Of a stretch of DNA of 64,000 nucleotides, positions 25,401 through 38,268 are shown one piece after another. The notes under the pieces are model-generated. The model ran no database searches, was not told the DNA's origin, and saw only the letters and a program-made list of their open reading frames with translations. A program made the translations under genes and the position numbers. Source of the DNA: Helicoverpa zea (Eukaryota > Arthropoda > Insecta > Lepidoptera > Noctuidae); assembly GCF_022581195.2 (NCBI RefSeq), contig NC_061463.1:8804001-8868000 (forward strand), written 5' to 3'. Numbering within the stretch: the first letter of the stretch is position 1; every line of letters starts with the position of its first letter.

Positions 25401-26250
25401 AAGAATTTTAAGTATGCACTGTTCCGCAGTAAGTAGGTACAAGTCCGGTTTTCAGCGATAAGAGGTTGTGAAAAAATGTTTGCGTTGAAACTTGTGAATG
25501 AGCTGCATTAACGACTAAACAACAGCCAAAGGCGCATTAACGTAACCTTGATTGTAAACTCAACTTTGAACGAAAACTGCAATATTGTTTTAAAAATTCA
25601 CAAACATTACTCTGTAGGTAAACTTCTTATTGCGAGATATAAATTGTGGGAAATAAATCTATTTAGTACAGAACTGACAATGTAAATAAATATGAAATAA
25701 GTACCTAGTGTTTGTTGCTAACTAAACTGTTTCAATGGAGAATGTTTTACCGTAGCAACTAGCAACTCATTAGAGACTAAACGACAATTTGAAAAATTGG
25801 CCAATCCATTTTTAATCTTGGACAATAGAGACAGAGACTACGGTACACTTTGGAACTGGTTTTAAACATTTACTAAATATATTGCCATCACTTTAAACAA
25901 GAATTAGGAACAAATCAAGTTAGTACCTAAAGATACAAAACGCAACATTTCATGTAAAAAATCAAAGACAACTTCAAAGTTATTGCAGTATTCAATCGGG
26001 AATCGATCGGTTATTCGATAAAGTCAAGGTAAAACAGAATCGTTCAAATTTTCATCACTCGATTCCATCACGCCTATTACCCATTTGTTTACATATTTAC
26101 TCATATAAAGTTAGTAATAGGTGATACTACTCCCATAAGGTTCGTGCACGTAAGATACCTTCATATTTTTTTGATCAGAGGAATCTATAAATCCTTCTAT
26201 TTTATCGAGAACTAAACCCGTTTTTCAGGCTTTAGTTTTCAGATTTATTT
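19410..26250. other. long gene-free stretch, probably intronic
   Basis: About 6.8 kb without a supportable exon or RNA gene. The only compositional change is a GC-richer, ORF-poor block near 24660-25180, which looks repeat-derived. The open frames present are chance AT-rich ones. Confidence 0.4.
24660..25180. repeat. GC-richer block, probably repeat-derived
   Basis: About 500 bases with markedly more CG words than the flanks and no ORF beyond a 19-codon frame (ATG near 24783). The sequence style (for example CCGTGTGGGGTACTGTTACA) suggests an old dispersed element, but I could not find its ends. Confidence 0.25.
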
Positions 26251-26259
26251 CATTGCCAA

Positions 26260-26310
26260 GGCTGCGGGATTGTTCGAAAGTGTTACCGCGGTCCTGTATT
26301 GGGATTCTAT
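26260..26310 (+). repeat. fragment of a local dispersed repeat family
   Basis: GGGATTGTTCGAAAGTGTTACCGC resembles GAATTGTTCGAAAGAGTTACC at 32750 and CGATTGTTCGAAAGAGTTTG at 39248, so it is one of four short copies of the same family in this window. Confidence 0.5.
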
Positions 26311-26367
26311 AAAACTCGATCAACAACTCGCATTTCACTTCGATTCGTAATGTCATTTCATACTTTA

Positions 26368-27997
26368 GGGGAGGTAGGGGAGCGATGGGCACTTTTTCAC
26401 ATTTATGGCATAAAAAATCAGATTTTACAGATAATCAACTTTTATTGCCATTTCTTATGTTTGGCTAGATAAAATCAAAGAGCTATCCTAAAAATTACAA
26501 TCAGTTTCAACATTACGAGATATTTAAACGGTTTAAATAAAACCGTCGACACGTCAAAATTTTGTTTAGTCTGACATGCTTTAGTTGGTACTTACGTAGT
26601 GTTTAAAGTTACTTTTTGCTTTTTATAGGGTTTATCGTTTATAACATTTTGTCATAATAATTGCGTACTTTTTTGGGTCGGGGGTTTTTTTTAATTTATA
26701 ATTTTATTTTATTTCATGGTTTTTTAAAGGAGCTCCTTAATGTTTCCTTCTTTTTATGATGGGTTCGCTAATGCGATCTCAGCCAAAGGAAGCTGTTTAA
26801 CAATCCTCATGACAAACTGGCTCTGGGAGAATTGCACAGATTGAGAAACAATAAAGATGGACCTTTGTTGATCCAGGGTTATATATCATTCTAGGGTTTC
26901 ATCCGCCACATCCCATTTCCAGAATTAGGTTCTCGTCAATTAGAAACATGAAGAAAACTAGTCAAGACAAATTAAACGAGCCCAAACTCGATGGGTTTAC
27001 TAAAAGGCAGTTCAGGGTTACCTATCTTCGTGTCCTAACAGCAGACCAGCTCAGTGGTTCCAGAAGACATTAGTATTTCAAATTTTAGATCCCACATATG
27101 CTTGCAAGTAAACTGAGCGTGTAACATTCCTATCACACCTAACAAACGAGCTGATGACCTTGATATACAACACCCCGTCGTTTTTGCGTCGGGGGTTAAA
27201 AAGAATGGTTTGCGACGGGAAATTCCTAAAGATTTAATATAACGAGCAATACAAGAGGTATCAAAAGGTTAAAAAATAAAATTAACAGCTGATAAATATG
27301 GAGTCCCTAGATCAAGTTGGCAACGGTACCTGAAACAAGATTCTATAAAGGATTTTTAGCGCAGATTTATAACCTCACAAATTTTCACTGAAGAAGAAGA
27401 ACAAAAATTTACAAATTATACATTACATGGTATGTCCAAGCCTCCCTACCATAGGGAGCATTGGACACTTTTGACTTAGTTTATAAAAAAAAAAATCGGT
27501 AAAAAAACTTAAGTAAAACGGTTTTATCTTATGTGCACTGAAAACTAGAAAATAAAAAATAGTTACTTACCTGTCAACCTACGTAGGTGGTTAGTCCCGG
27601 TCATATTAGACTAAAATAAAAACGTGGGGCCCATAAACTATTGCTGTAGTACCTCTTCTAGAGGTATAATAGGTGTGGATTGCATCGACTTACTATAATC
27701 GTAACTGGAGATTTTGACAATCAATCATTAATAATAGAAAATACACATACCTTTCATTAGTTTTCTCTTTATAACGATCCGAAACCGCAACAAAATATTT
27801 AAGTACTTTTACGAGTGTTTGTTCTTGACAACTCACAGAAATGACAGATAGTCTATGGATGAACACCGTTACCAGTCGGTAACGTAAACTACCCAATAAA
27901 AAAAAAAACTATGATCAAATCAGAATAAAAGGACCCCCCCCCCCTTTAATCTGATTTGATCATGTCTCCCAACTGCCCATCTCTCCCCTACCTCCCC
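26368..27997 (+). mobile_element. degenerate pogo-like DNA transposon
   Basis: Terminal inverted repeats GGGGAGGTAGGGGAGCGATG... (left) and the complement of ...CTCTCCCCTACCTCCCC (right) match at about 23 of 24 positions, with a TA duplication at 26366-26367 and 27998-27999. Inside, about 27290-27440, a broken frame reads ADKYGVPRSSWQRYLK and then FTEEEEQKFTNYTLHGMSK, the helix-turn-helix (psq-type) and following segment of pogo-family transposases. Stops interrupt it and no DDE catalytic domain remains, so the copy is defective. A hairpin with an 11-C loop lies near the right end. Confidence 0.75.
27911..27963. repeat. hairpin with poly-C loop inside the pogo-like element
   Basis: Arms ATGATCAAATCAGAATAAA (27911-27929) and TTTAATCTGATTTGATCAT (27945-27963) pair at 18 of 19 positions around a loop dominated by eleven C residues (27934-27944). 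Confidence 0.7.
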
Positions 27998-28116
27998 TAT
28001 AGATAGACAGATTTTGGCAGATCTGTCAAAATCTCGACTTTAATTTAGTTCAACTTGTCAACACGCTCGATAGTGAAGCGCTAGTGTAGTTTGACAATGT
28101 CAATCACGAAACTTTA

Positions 28117-28436
28117 AGGTAGAATTCCGTGGGTCGCGATTGTCGCAGCCGCGCGCGACAAAAGTCAACCTATGAAAATGTATGGCACCGCTGTCGAGGG
28201 CCGCGACAGTCGCGCGCGGACGACGAATTTCGTGAGCCGCTGGCGGCCGTACGCTTCTCAACATGGTCTAGCGCTTAATAACATCTATAGAATTTTAGTA
28301 AAACCAGAATTAAATTGTTGACAATGCCACGAGCAGCTTACGAAATTCGTCGGCCGCGCGCGACTGTCACGGGCCTCGGCAACGGTGCCATACATTTTCA
28401 TAGGTTGACTATTGTCGCGTCCACGGAATTCTACCT
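28117..28436. mobile_element. fold-back MITE, PIF/Harbinger-type
   Basis: A 320-base element with long inverted arms of about 110 bases: AGGTAGAATTCCGTGG at the left and its complement CCACGGAATTCTACCT at the right. Arms share GTCAACCTATGAAAATGTAT and a CGCGCGCGAC-rich core. A TTA triplet flanks both ends (28114-28116, 28437-28439), matching the 3-base TWA duplication of PIF/Harbinger elements. No coding capacity. Confidence 0.75.
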
Positions 28437-28493
28437 TTAGATCGAAGTCGAAGTGAGAGTGATGTCGAAGTGAGTTATGATATTTTATAGAAT

Positions 28494-28580
28494 CGACATG
28501 CTGGTAAATAAAGGGCTTAAGAAGGAACATGATGGATTTTAGTCAGCAAGAGTCTGGCACTCCTTCACGCGGTGCCCACA
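28494..28580 (+). repeat. fragment of a local dispersed repeat family
   Basis: Contains AAGGGCTTAAGAAGGAACAT, identical over 20 bases to 32787-32806, followed by TTTTAGTCAGCAAGAGTCTG, close to the copy at 39290. It directly abuts the Harbinger-type MITE. Confidence 0.6.
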
Positions 28581-28589
28581 CAAACACAA

Positions 28590-31500
28590 GAAAAAATAAA
28601 GCAAATTATCACAAGGATAGATTCTACACGACTTATGAAGAGTCCGTTTTGCTGATTTATTCAATAAAAATAAATAAGAAATGTTTTTGACGTAAAACAC
28701 CCACCTGCGCAAACACCATTGTTTCCCTCAGCCGAAGTTGTCGATGTCGGCATCGTTCGCAACCAGTTTCTTCGTCTTCCAGTATTCCTGAACAAAGATT
28801 TAAATATCTTGAGTTCAGAGAAAGGATGGAAGATTGTGTGGAACACGATATGGCTGGAAAGAATGTCACTTGTTAGATGACGTCAAATATGAAGGATGGA
28901 CGAGGAAGAGATCCTGCGCCGCCCCAAATAAAATTGGGATTAATGCAGGAGGAATAGTGACTAGATATTTTGAAGCAATTGTTTTGAAGCATCGAAGATC
29001 CGCCAGACTCTTCTACACTTATCTTATGCAATAATGTGAAGCATCTCTCTTACATAACTTTACTCTCACCACCTTCGAAATTACACAACCAACCACATAG
29101 ATTTTAACCCTTAATTCATTAACATAATTATTCCGGAAATCCGAACGTCTGTAGACTGATATGATCTCCAATGACTAGTCTGCAAGGAAGTGTTATGTAT
29201 GATTACAAATAGATTAAGCTTATGCTTGCGGTTTCTGCTTAAGAAGATCACATAACTTCATCATTGTGATCATCATGTCACCCTATGTTCATATAACTTC
29301 ACAGGGTTCTGAACTGTTAAAATAAATGTGACAGTACCTAATATAAAACTTAACTCGGACATAAAGTTAACCTTTTCATTAATACTTAAAAGTCATTTGT
29401 GCACCAGTGAAATTGTCATGTTTCGTTTCCACGTTTCCGCATCATTTACATAATATCAACGGAAAATATGACATTGCTGGCGCATCGCACGATACATTTA
29501 GTAATGCAATTCGCACATGCCACGTTACATTTGTCGAGTTGGCACAAATTAGCAGACATTACCGCGAGTCTGCCAACTGCGCATCATTTCCTGATCACAT
29601 CACTAATTAGTAAATACTGTCTCTATTTTGAAATAATAGTAAATGCTATGACAGAATTCTCTCTCTCTAATGATTCATTAGTTTTTGTATTGATTAGATC
29701 ATTATAATGGTTTAGCTTTTGTCTATCATGCAATGTTAGTTGAGTCAGCATTGGTAAAAAACAATTAGGTATACGTTTTTTTATTGATCTTAAAAAAATA
29801 CTTCAACATAAGTATGTACCTACACAAGTGTGCATGGTGTGAAATAGAAGAAGGATCATGTATTACGCATTAGACTAAGACTTAGTAAACCGCTTTATGA
29901 ATCGATCTATCTAGCCTTGAACATGAGCAATGATCGGGTTAAAACGATTATTCTATTATCTATGGTTATATGTATCGTTGATATGCTCAGTACCCATATG
30001 ATATTTGTAAACCCATCAATCTGTCTGGAAGCAATTGTAAACGAAATCTAGGTTAATATGGTACTTGTAGCAATGAGTGAACAAGGCCCCATTGAGATGG
30101 GACTCTATTGTTAGTGACGAATACTGACAAAAAGGAAATCCGTATGTTCAGCTAGGTCTGTACCCTAAAGCGCTGAAAATGTATTCACACATAGTTTATG
30201 ATGTTATTGGAAGAATTAAGTTGTATATTTACGGAACAATTAAAAACAGTTTAAGATCTCTCTTGGTAAAAAACAAACATATTAAGACCGGACTCGATAA
30301 TATAAATATTTAGACTATACTTTCTTATGATTGTTCCTCTCCATTGTAATTTAATAATGAATAAGTATTCAATATCAAATGATTACGTAAAATGTATGCA
30401 TTGAAACCTGAAACTCAGTGAATCATGATTTCGAAGTGGACGCCCTTGTTCTGCTTTGGCAAAGCAGAATATGATTTTTTTAAGTTAATCATGCGTAAAT
30501 TATGTTAACCGATATGAAGTTAGTCAATGAGAACGATATTTACATACAAATATAGCAACCAGCATTAGGATTTCTGTTGAAACTAAGTATAATAATCCAC
30601 TCAGATATACAGTATCTATCTATATTATATAGAGATATTGAGATAATGCCTGAGCACACAAGACTGTGGGATATGCTGTAGGTTTCAAATAAGAAACAAA
30701 AGACAGTTAAGTTACATGAAATATGTGATACCTAATTGCTAAGTCTGAGTTCAGACAATCTAATTCCCAGCAAGTCTTAAACTCAGTCTAAGATTAAGAA
30801 GCCCCACAGCAAAGCCTACTAAGAAATTAAGGAGACATTAATGACAGACGAATTGTTTGTATGTAAATGCATATCACATACTGCAGCATAAAGGAATTTA
30901 TTTCTTAAAAAATCTGGTATTTCCAGGCATAAGATGTATGCTAATCCACCTGAACATCGCCCTGACATTGGACATAAGTCAGGGTTGACAGGATTACTTG
31001 CAAATACATAGGTGTAAAGCATTTTTACAGCTAAGAAACCTTTGGGATAATTCTGAACTGAGTTAAATTACCGTGTAAAATCCAAAGACCAAAATGCTTC
31101 CAAATTACTGTAATCAAAATACCATTCAAGTAACAAGTGCAGATGCACTACTTATAGCGTTTTTCACACATAAACAGAAGAATGTCGTAAAATTTAACGG
31201 CTTGTGGTGAGATAACCGTAACATCTCAAGTGAAGTGTGTTGTTGTTGATGTGAAGAGAGTAGGTACGTACATATGAATGGTAGCTACAAGAATGATATA
31301 TATTATATGTGAGAAATGTTCATCATATGTACTTTCTTCTAGTTTACCGTGAGTTAGTAGTATGCAGGACGAGAAAAGTTTTATTCTTCTTCTTGGGCTT
31401 AATTTTAATAATTTTAACAGGTATACCTGATAAAATTATTAATACACAATAATACACACGTGTAGCCACATAATATATCCAGATATACAATGTGAATTAA

Positions 31501-32620
31501 TTTATTTGTCATCTTTACATTATGTGTTTTGACAAACGTGAAAACATGGCGTATACCAAAGAGAATGAAGACATTAATCAATGATATACCTAACTACGTA
31601 TTACAGTACAGTAGATTAGTAACTCTCCCGTGTAAACACAGCATAACATGTGAATGAACGAACTCACAGGCATCATAATTACTCCAATTATCTGCTTATG
31701 TAATTTCATGAGGTCGCCGACAAAAATAGGGTCGTTAATATTCCAATTATTAATAGTCTGATTATTTCTGAGAAACCCTACAGCTGTTACTGGTAAATTA
31801 ATTAAAACTTGAAACCAAGTCAAATTATGAGGCCCTAATTAGATTTTAAATTCATCAGTTTAACGTGGGAATTTTATATTGTACAGTTTTGACTATGAAT
31901 GGTGTTTAATTTATATGGGTCCTTGGAATAGATATCTATTTCTACTTTTATGAAGACATCACTACATATTTCAATTATTTCAAGGATCAAAGAAATCAAG
32001 CTCTAGTGAAAACTTTGTTATACCCTGCAAAGCTGTGCTGTTTCGTTGCATTTATTTCAAACGTAGGTATACCAACATACCACCAGGTATACCACAGGCA
32101 AATCTTAAATAGCAAAAACATCTTTATAAGAAAAGTATAACGCTGGCTGCTAGACCAAAGCAAAATTGCGGGATATATAAGTATCAGTATCACGTTTTTG
32201 ATAACAATCTAATCATAAACACTCCTAAATGACTTACCGACAGAGTTAACATATCTCTTCGTAAGTAACTGATATTATTCTATCATACTTATCAAGTGAA
32301 CCTTCTATTCTTAAATATCATTGCCCTAGCTTTGTATGAGTCTTCATGACTCAGTGTTTTTTTCTGATGTAACTTGCAAACGACAACTGCACTTATTCTT
32401 TATCAAAGTTAATCTTAACGAATCTCTTTATCTCTGTAACAGTAACTGTTTCTAAGAAAACTGCAAAGATTTTCACAACATTATCTAATCTTCAAGGATA
32501 ACCTTTCAAGGAAAAATACTATAAGTTAACCAAACTACAAAATTGCTCATTTGGTTTAAGTAAATATTTTTTTACCGTGTCTTTTCCTGTAAGTATTTTT
32601 TATCAGCGGGAAAATCCTCA
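28590..32620. other. gene-free stretch, probably intronic or intergenic
   Basis: AT-rich sequence with only short chance ORFs on both strands. I see no convincing exon, RNA gene or element end. Confidence 0.4.
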
Positions 32621-32739
32621 TGGGTCATGGACTATCCTTCACCTGGGAGCAGTAGAGAGGTGTGTACCTTCTAAAAACCACCTGGTGTTGCCTTCATTTA
32701 CCTTTTGAGGATTAGTTTACCTATTCTTATCTGCCACCC

Positions 32740-32880
32740 GGAGCTGTAGAATTGTTCGAAAGAGTTACCAGCGACTCTGGTATATAAAGGGCTTAAGAAG
32801 GAACATCGGTAAGAGTCTGACGCTCCCCTTACGCTACACCCCTAGCGAGAGAGGTTATTTGATGATTTTCATATTCTATT
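32740..32880 (+). repeat. fragment of a local dispersed repeat family
   Basis: GAATTGTTCGAAAGAGTTACC, then AAGGGCTTAAGAAGGAACAT and AAGAGTCTGACGCTCCCC. This is the longest of the four copies seen (others near 26260, 28494 and 39245). Confidence 0.6.
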
Positions 32881-33479
32881 TATTATATTCTTTTAACCGT
32901 TAGGCTAAAATCAAGCTACATTTTTATCTAACACAACGACACTTTGTCGTAGATACACATACGGAGTAAACCAAATGTTCTTCCCAATATAGCAGCTCAA
33001 AATACCATCCCATTCATCACGTTGGATATTTTAGGATTATTTAATTTGAAGAACGTGAAGTTAATGGTGACGAGAGCATTAAATGATGACGGCTATTCAT
33101 TAATGTTCTGTTAAGTGTCAAAATAATGATACGAGGTGTATTATGAGCGGCTTACACGCAATCTTTGAAAATGATAGACTGAGGAACGTGGATTTTTATT
33201 TGGACGTAGTTCTGTAATTTACTGCGTATGTCATTTGTTGATTTATAACGCCTATTTAAATGCTGTTTACATTATGGTGTTTTATTTTCCCTAAGACAAC
33301 TAGCCAGCAGCATAGAACAATTGCATAAAAAGAGTTTCTACCTGATACTTGATTGAATAATAGCTTAAGTGCCAGCTGTTAAGCCTTAAGTAGTACACAT
33401 ACAAACTGCAAAAATATTATGGAAAAGCCATCTTTCAGAAAATGCTTTTTATATAAAACACAATAATATAAAGTAATGC

Positions 33480-33660
33480 ACGTAGGTTACGTAGGTTCTA
33501 AAAAGAGGCGCAAACAAGAGAGACACGACGAAGCATATCGATCGCGTCATTGTTTGTCGTACAGTTAGTGCGATCCCGCGGCTTTGCCTGCAAATTGTAA
33601 ATTATCCGTGTCGTACCATTGCCGACCTTCAATTGACGTGTGAAGTTTTTTATTTGTCTC
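33480..33660 (+). promoter_or_regulatory. CpG-richer block, possible promoter
   Basis: A local rise in CG words (ATATCGATCGCGTCATTG, GTGCGATCCCGCGGC) with an initiator-like ACAGTTAGT lies in otherwise AT-rich DNA. No splice donor or ORF was assigned. It is listed because it stands out, not because function is shown. Confidence 0.2.
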
Positions 33661-36600
33661 GTTGGCAATGATCATTTTAAAACGTATCTTTTTTAGATGG
33701 TATCTACTGTTTTTGTGCGAAACGGGCCGTGTATTTTTTTCATATTAATTCTATTTCAATCATGTGTATTGTTGACTGGTGTGATTGTTTCGCAGTCACT
33801 AAGAGCCATCTTCAGAGCGGCAAAATTATTTGACGCGACCTTTACGCATTGATCTACTAATTTGATTCGGTGGGCTTAAGAAAGCTCCACTTTTAAGTTA
33901 TTCGTGATATTGTTCTGTAGTTATTATTATTGAAAATGCTACTCATATTAAAACCAACACGAACAGCTAGACAAAACGATTCCCGATGGCATCGTCTAGT
34001 TCAAAAGTTGATTCGCCTCTGACGTCAATGAAGGTATTATACATTAATTATGCAGCAGCTTATGGTAATAATATCTTCGCCGATTAGCGGGAAAACCACA
34101 GTTATGCAATAAATAATATTAAATATTCTTTTATATATTTTTAGTATCGAACCATTCATGTTATTAGTTTGTTTACCAATCCATAGATTAAAATTAAAAT
34201 CCCGAGCAATTAGATATCTGTTTTGCATAGCAAAAGCTTGCCAAACATGCTTGTTTTTCTTCGTAAGCTGTAGGTATTAGTTCAGAAATTATGATTGGTT
34301 TTTCCTCTGAGAAAAAATAGCACTAAAGGTAGGACGTTCACAAAACTGACTAATTTGGTATGCAAGCAATTTATATAAGCAAAACGAACGCCATATAAGC
34401 TTAAGAAATACCTACATTAAAGCCTTATTCTTAAAACAGAAAATTACTCATTAATAAACTACTTAAACAGCTGTTTAAAATACCTATGACTTGAGTCCAA
34501 TGTCACACAATGAACTAGGCAGAAACCTTGATCTCTGCGACGTCGGTATGACGTGATACAAAAGAAAACGTGCCAAATCTACATCCATTCAACAGAATAT
34601 GAAAAACAAAAATATTCACAGAAATATAAATAAATATTAAAGCTATTATTCAAACTAATGATAACAAACAAAGTAATAGAAATGACGTAGCGAAACTCGT
34701 TTCTTGTTTAATTATTTATTTATTGAAAGGACAACTTGTTTTATTAATTCAATGCCACAACCACGAGCAAACGTGTAGTCAAATTAAAATAGAAAAACAG
34801 AGTTAAAAACACTTAGATAAACGTCCAAAATATCAAAATCAGGATTTTCGTTCGTCTTTGTCTTGAGGCACAAAGCTTCTCTCTTCTCTTATCTAGCAAC
34901 AGGTCGAGAAATATGATGATAAAGATATTTTTTCCCTGTAAGGTCCTAATACATTCAAAAATAACAACACTGAAGGTAACACGAACAGCTGTGGAAACTG
35001 CAAAGGAATGAAAAACACTACCTCTACATAAAGCGAAGCATGAAATTATTTCTTTGCACAGCTGCCTGTAAGATGACTCAAGCTGAAAATATGAAGTTTG
35101 TATGGACCCATTGATGTCTCAGGATAATACCTTCATGATTAATTATGCTATGTACAATAGACCAGCTAATCAAACAAAGAATAATAATTCCAGGTAAGAT
35201 AATAGCTACGTTAAAAGCACATAGGTACATGAATTTCATGCAATCAGAAATTCGAGACGTACAAACAAACGTGATTTTCTCATAAACACCATTACAAATC
35301 TGAGTCACATGCCCTAGAATCGTGAATAGAAAATATTGTACTATGCCCCACAAAAGGGCTTCCACAAAGTCGTTAGTTTCCGTTCGCCCCACAAACTGTA
35401 CAATCGATACCAGTGGGTCGATGGCCTTACAACCTTATATGGGACAAGGCAATTACTAAAACATGGAAAATTGTACCATATAAACAGTTGGTAAGAGCCT
35501 CTGTAAACTTCGCTACAACTGCACCGAATTTGGAATGCAGTGCCAATTTATTTCACGAAGTTGCGAAAAGTTTGTTTTGCCAACTTCTGTCGCATTCTGC
35601 TTTTCCCGTGACGTTGGAAAAGTGCGTCAGTTTTTTTGAGGTAATATTTTATAAGAGGATCCGGTTAACTAGTCTGTGTGTTAAAAAATTTTTATGCGTC
35701 ATAGGTATATATATATAGGTAAAATAGAAGTTTTTGTGTTCGGGGAAATACGTTCAGCTCTTTATTTAAACACCTCAGTGCGAAATAATAAACATAATAG
35801 TCTAGTCTATCGTCTAGATTAACCAAGATAGCTTAGCAAATTCATGGGGTGTTTCACTGCAATACGGTCAAAAAGTACGCAAGGAAAACCTAGAATAAAA
35901 CCTCGAATGTGGGGCAGCAGTCTTATTGCAAATTATATCTTGAAGCTAATCTTAAGCGTACAAATCTCTTTCATCGTAAAACTACCTATCTTATTGACCA
36001 ATAATCATTAAATCCAAGATAGTAAAAACAGATAAACTAATGAATGGGTGCGCTACTATTAGGAACTAACTCGTTTTATTACGAATATAAAATCCATTAA
36101 TTTAAGACTTCTCTGAAATACTATTATTTAGCTTTTAATTATAATTATATTTAGTTTCATTGACCTCTGATTTTTCCAACTTATTATTAGATGTTTTTGC
36201 TATTTGCAAATTCTAGCTGAAATAATTCATGATCCGGAACACAATTTGCGCAAATCCAACGTTAATTTCAGCTTCTATCCTAGAATCTAAATGGCACCGT
36301 CGTTTCATTTGCATACGTATTTCATGCTGCTAATATTTGCGCGTAAAACAAGATCCTAACCGAATTAGCATTGGCATATCATAGCATGGCAGGAATGGCA
36401 GACTATTGGACGCCTCGAGCCGAAAATAGCAAGCATTAATAGTACACTTTATTCTCCAAGACTATTTCGCATTGAGTGAAATACGAGCGAATGTGTCCAG
36501 GATCCTGGACCGTCGCCAACTCTTTGCCAACGATATAGGCCTATGCTGGAAGATTTATTAAATTGGTTAATGTTACGTCATGGCGTTTTGTCACTCTTTG

Positions 36601-38260
36601 ATGCCTATTAGTTTAGTTTTACCTTGATTTTAGAAAGGGTATCGGCGCTTCTTGTGTGTTAGTTTTTGCCATTGACCACTTTGTTTTAAAGGAGAATCTT
36701 TAAAACCGTTGAAGCCATTACTATAGCTTAACTTAGGATAAAATAACCATGTCTGTAGTGATGTAATTTTGCATACATTAAGATTCCTGCTCCATAAACC
36801 CTGTAATTAACACCTCATATCAGTTAGAAATGGCGCCAACGTAACGCTAGCCCATTGGGAAATGTAACCGTCATGCGATGCCCTGATATGAACCATACTA
36901 TACGCAACTTCTGTCGCTATTTGCAACTTAGTTATTGATACTTTATAAACCCGTTTAACTGTATTGGAAAACATCCGTTTCTCATCCTTTGAAGAGTCTT
37001 ATCGTGTATGTTAAAATATATTCGTCGGCTCTCTGAGTCATTTGTACAACTTTCTTTGAAAGCTTATGCAATTACCCGTGTACGTACTATATTGATGTAA
37101 TATGTGACTTAAGCATCAAGTTAAGCTGCTTTCTTGTGAAATATGAATAATATTACTTACTCTACTTAATCGACATCAGTCTAGTTTCTAAGAAGTTTTG
37201 AAATCTATTCGTTGCAAAGCTATAATTTTAGCATTAAATATGTCATCTATTAATACCAGACCATAAACACTTCTAAAAACCACAGCAGCTGTAACCATAC
37301 TTCATGTTACTCCATCCATTTCTCGGAAGATCTTTCCATTATCTGTGAACTTGTTGAAAAGTAACATTTATCTCGGCTGGCAACCCTACAAGAGCCGTAT
37401 ATCTCATCCATTACATCCTTGGCCACTCTAATCTGATCTACGAAGATTTATATATCAATCCTTCCTTGTGGTACAGCGATCTGAGAGTTGGTATAGAGTC
37501 ATGTATCAAATGGATGCTCAACACTTTTATCGAACGATTTATCTAATTGCTACAGTTTTTATGTTCAACAGTGTTAAAGCCAACGATCTGAAAGTGATTA
37601 GTCTGTTTTATTGCGTGTCTTTTGGGTAGGCTTGATTTTGTTTGATTGAATTTAATGGTTCTAAGAGGAAAGGGCAACTTCAAGTCGTTTTTTGGCTTGA
37701 AAGATGTTTTGTGTGTCAAACCAAGTGTAAACAAGCGTAAATATTTCGAAAACAGTATGAATATTCTAAGAAATTAAAAACACAGTTCACAGGGATTATT
37801 CTTGTCAATCCGAAGAAGAATATCATATCATTAGCAGTCCATAACAATATGTCGATCTACCTACGAGTGTTTACCACAACACTATTCATAGAATGATACC
37901 ACTCGGTATAAAAATACTCACGATGACAAAAATATATTGATGTTTTCGTATTAACGAATTCTATTTATGTATTAAAACCTTCAGATGTCAGTATTTCTGT
38001 ATTCAATACTTGTATGGATTTGTTCTATATTTAGAGCTCTGAATAATTTATGTTGTTCGAAGATTTAATCAATGGAAAAGTTAGAAGTGTATTTTTTGGA
38101 ACTTAATTTCAATACTAAAAGTAAGCTGTACATATTAAAAAAAGATTGAAATATCTATTTTATAATAACGGACTCTGTAAAAGCAAAATCAATTAGGTTC
38201 AATTAATTTGTAAAATTCATGACGTCTTCATACCACGTTAAACCAAATTGTTGTACACCT
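33660..38260. other. gene-free stretch
   Basis: No supportable exons. It contains a hydrophobic open frame on - (35078-35392) discussed under findings and a perfect 16-base palindrome GTCCAGGATCCTGGAC at 36495-36510. Otherwise it is AT-rich sequence without recognisable structure. Confidence 0.4.
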
Positions 38261-38268
38261 GCCAAATA

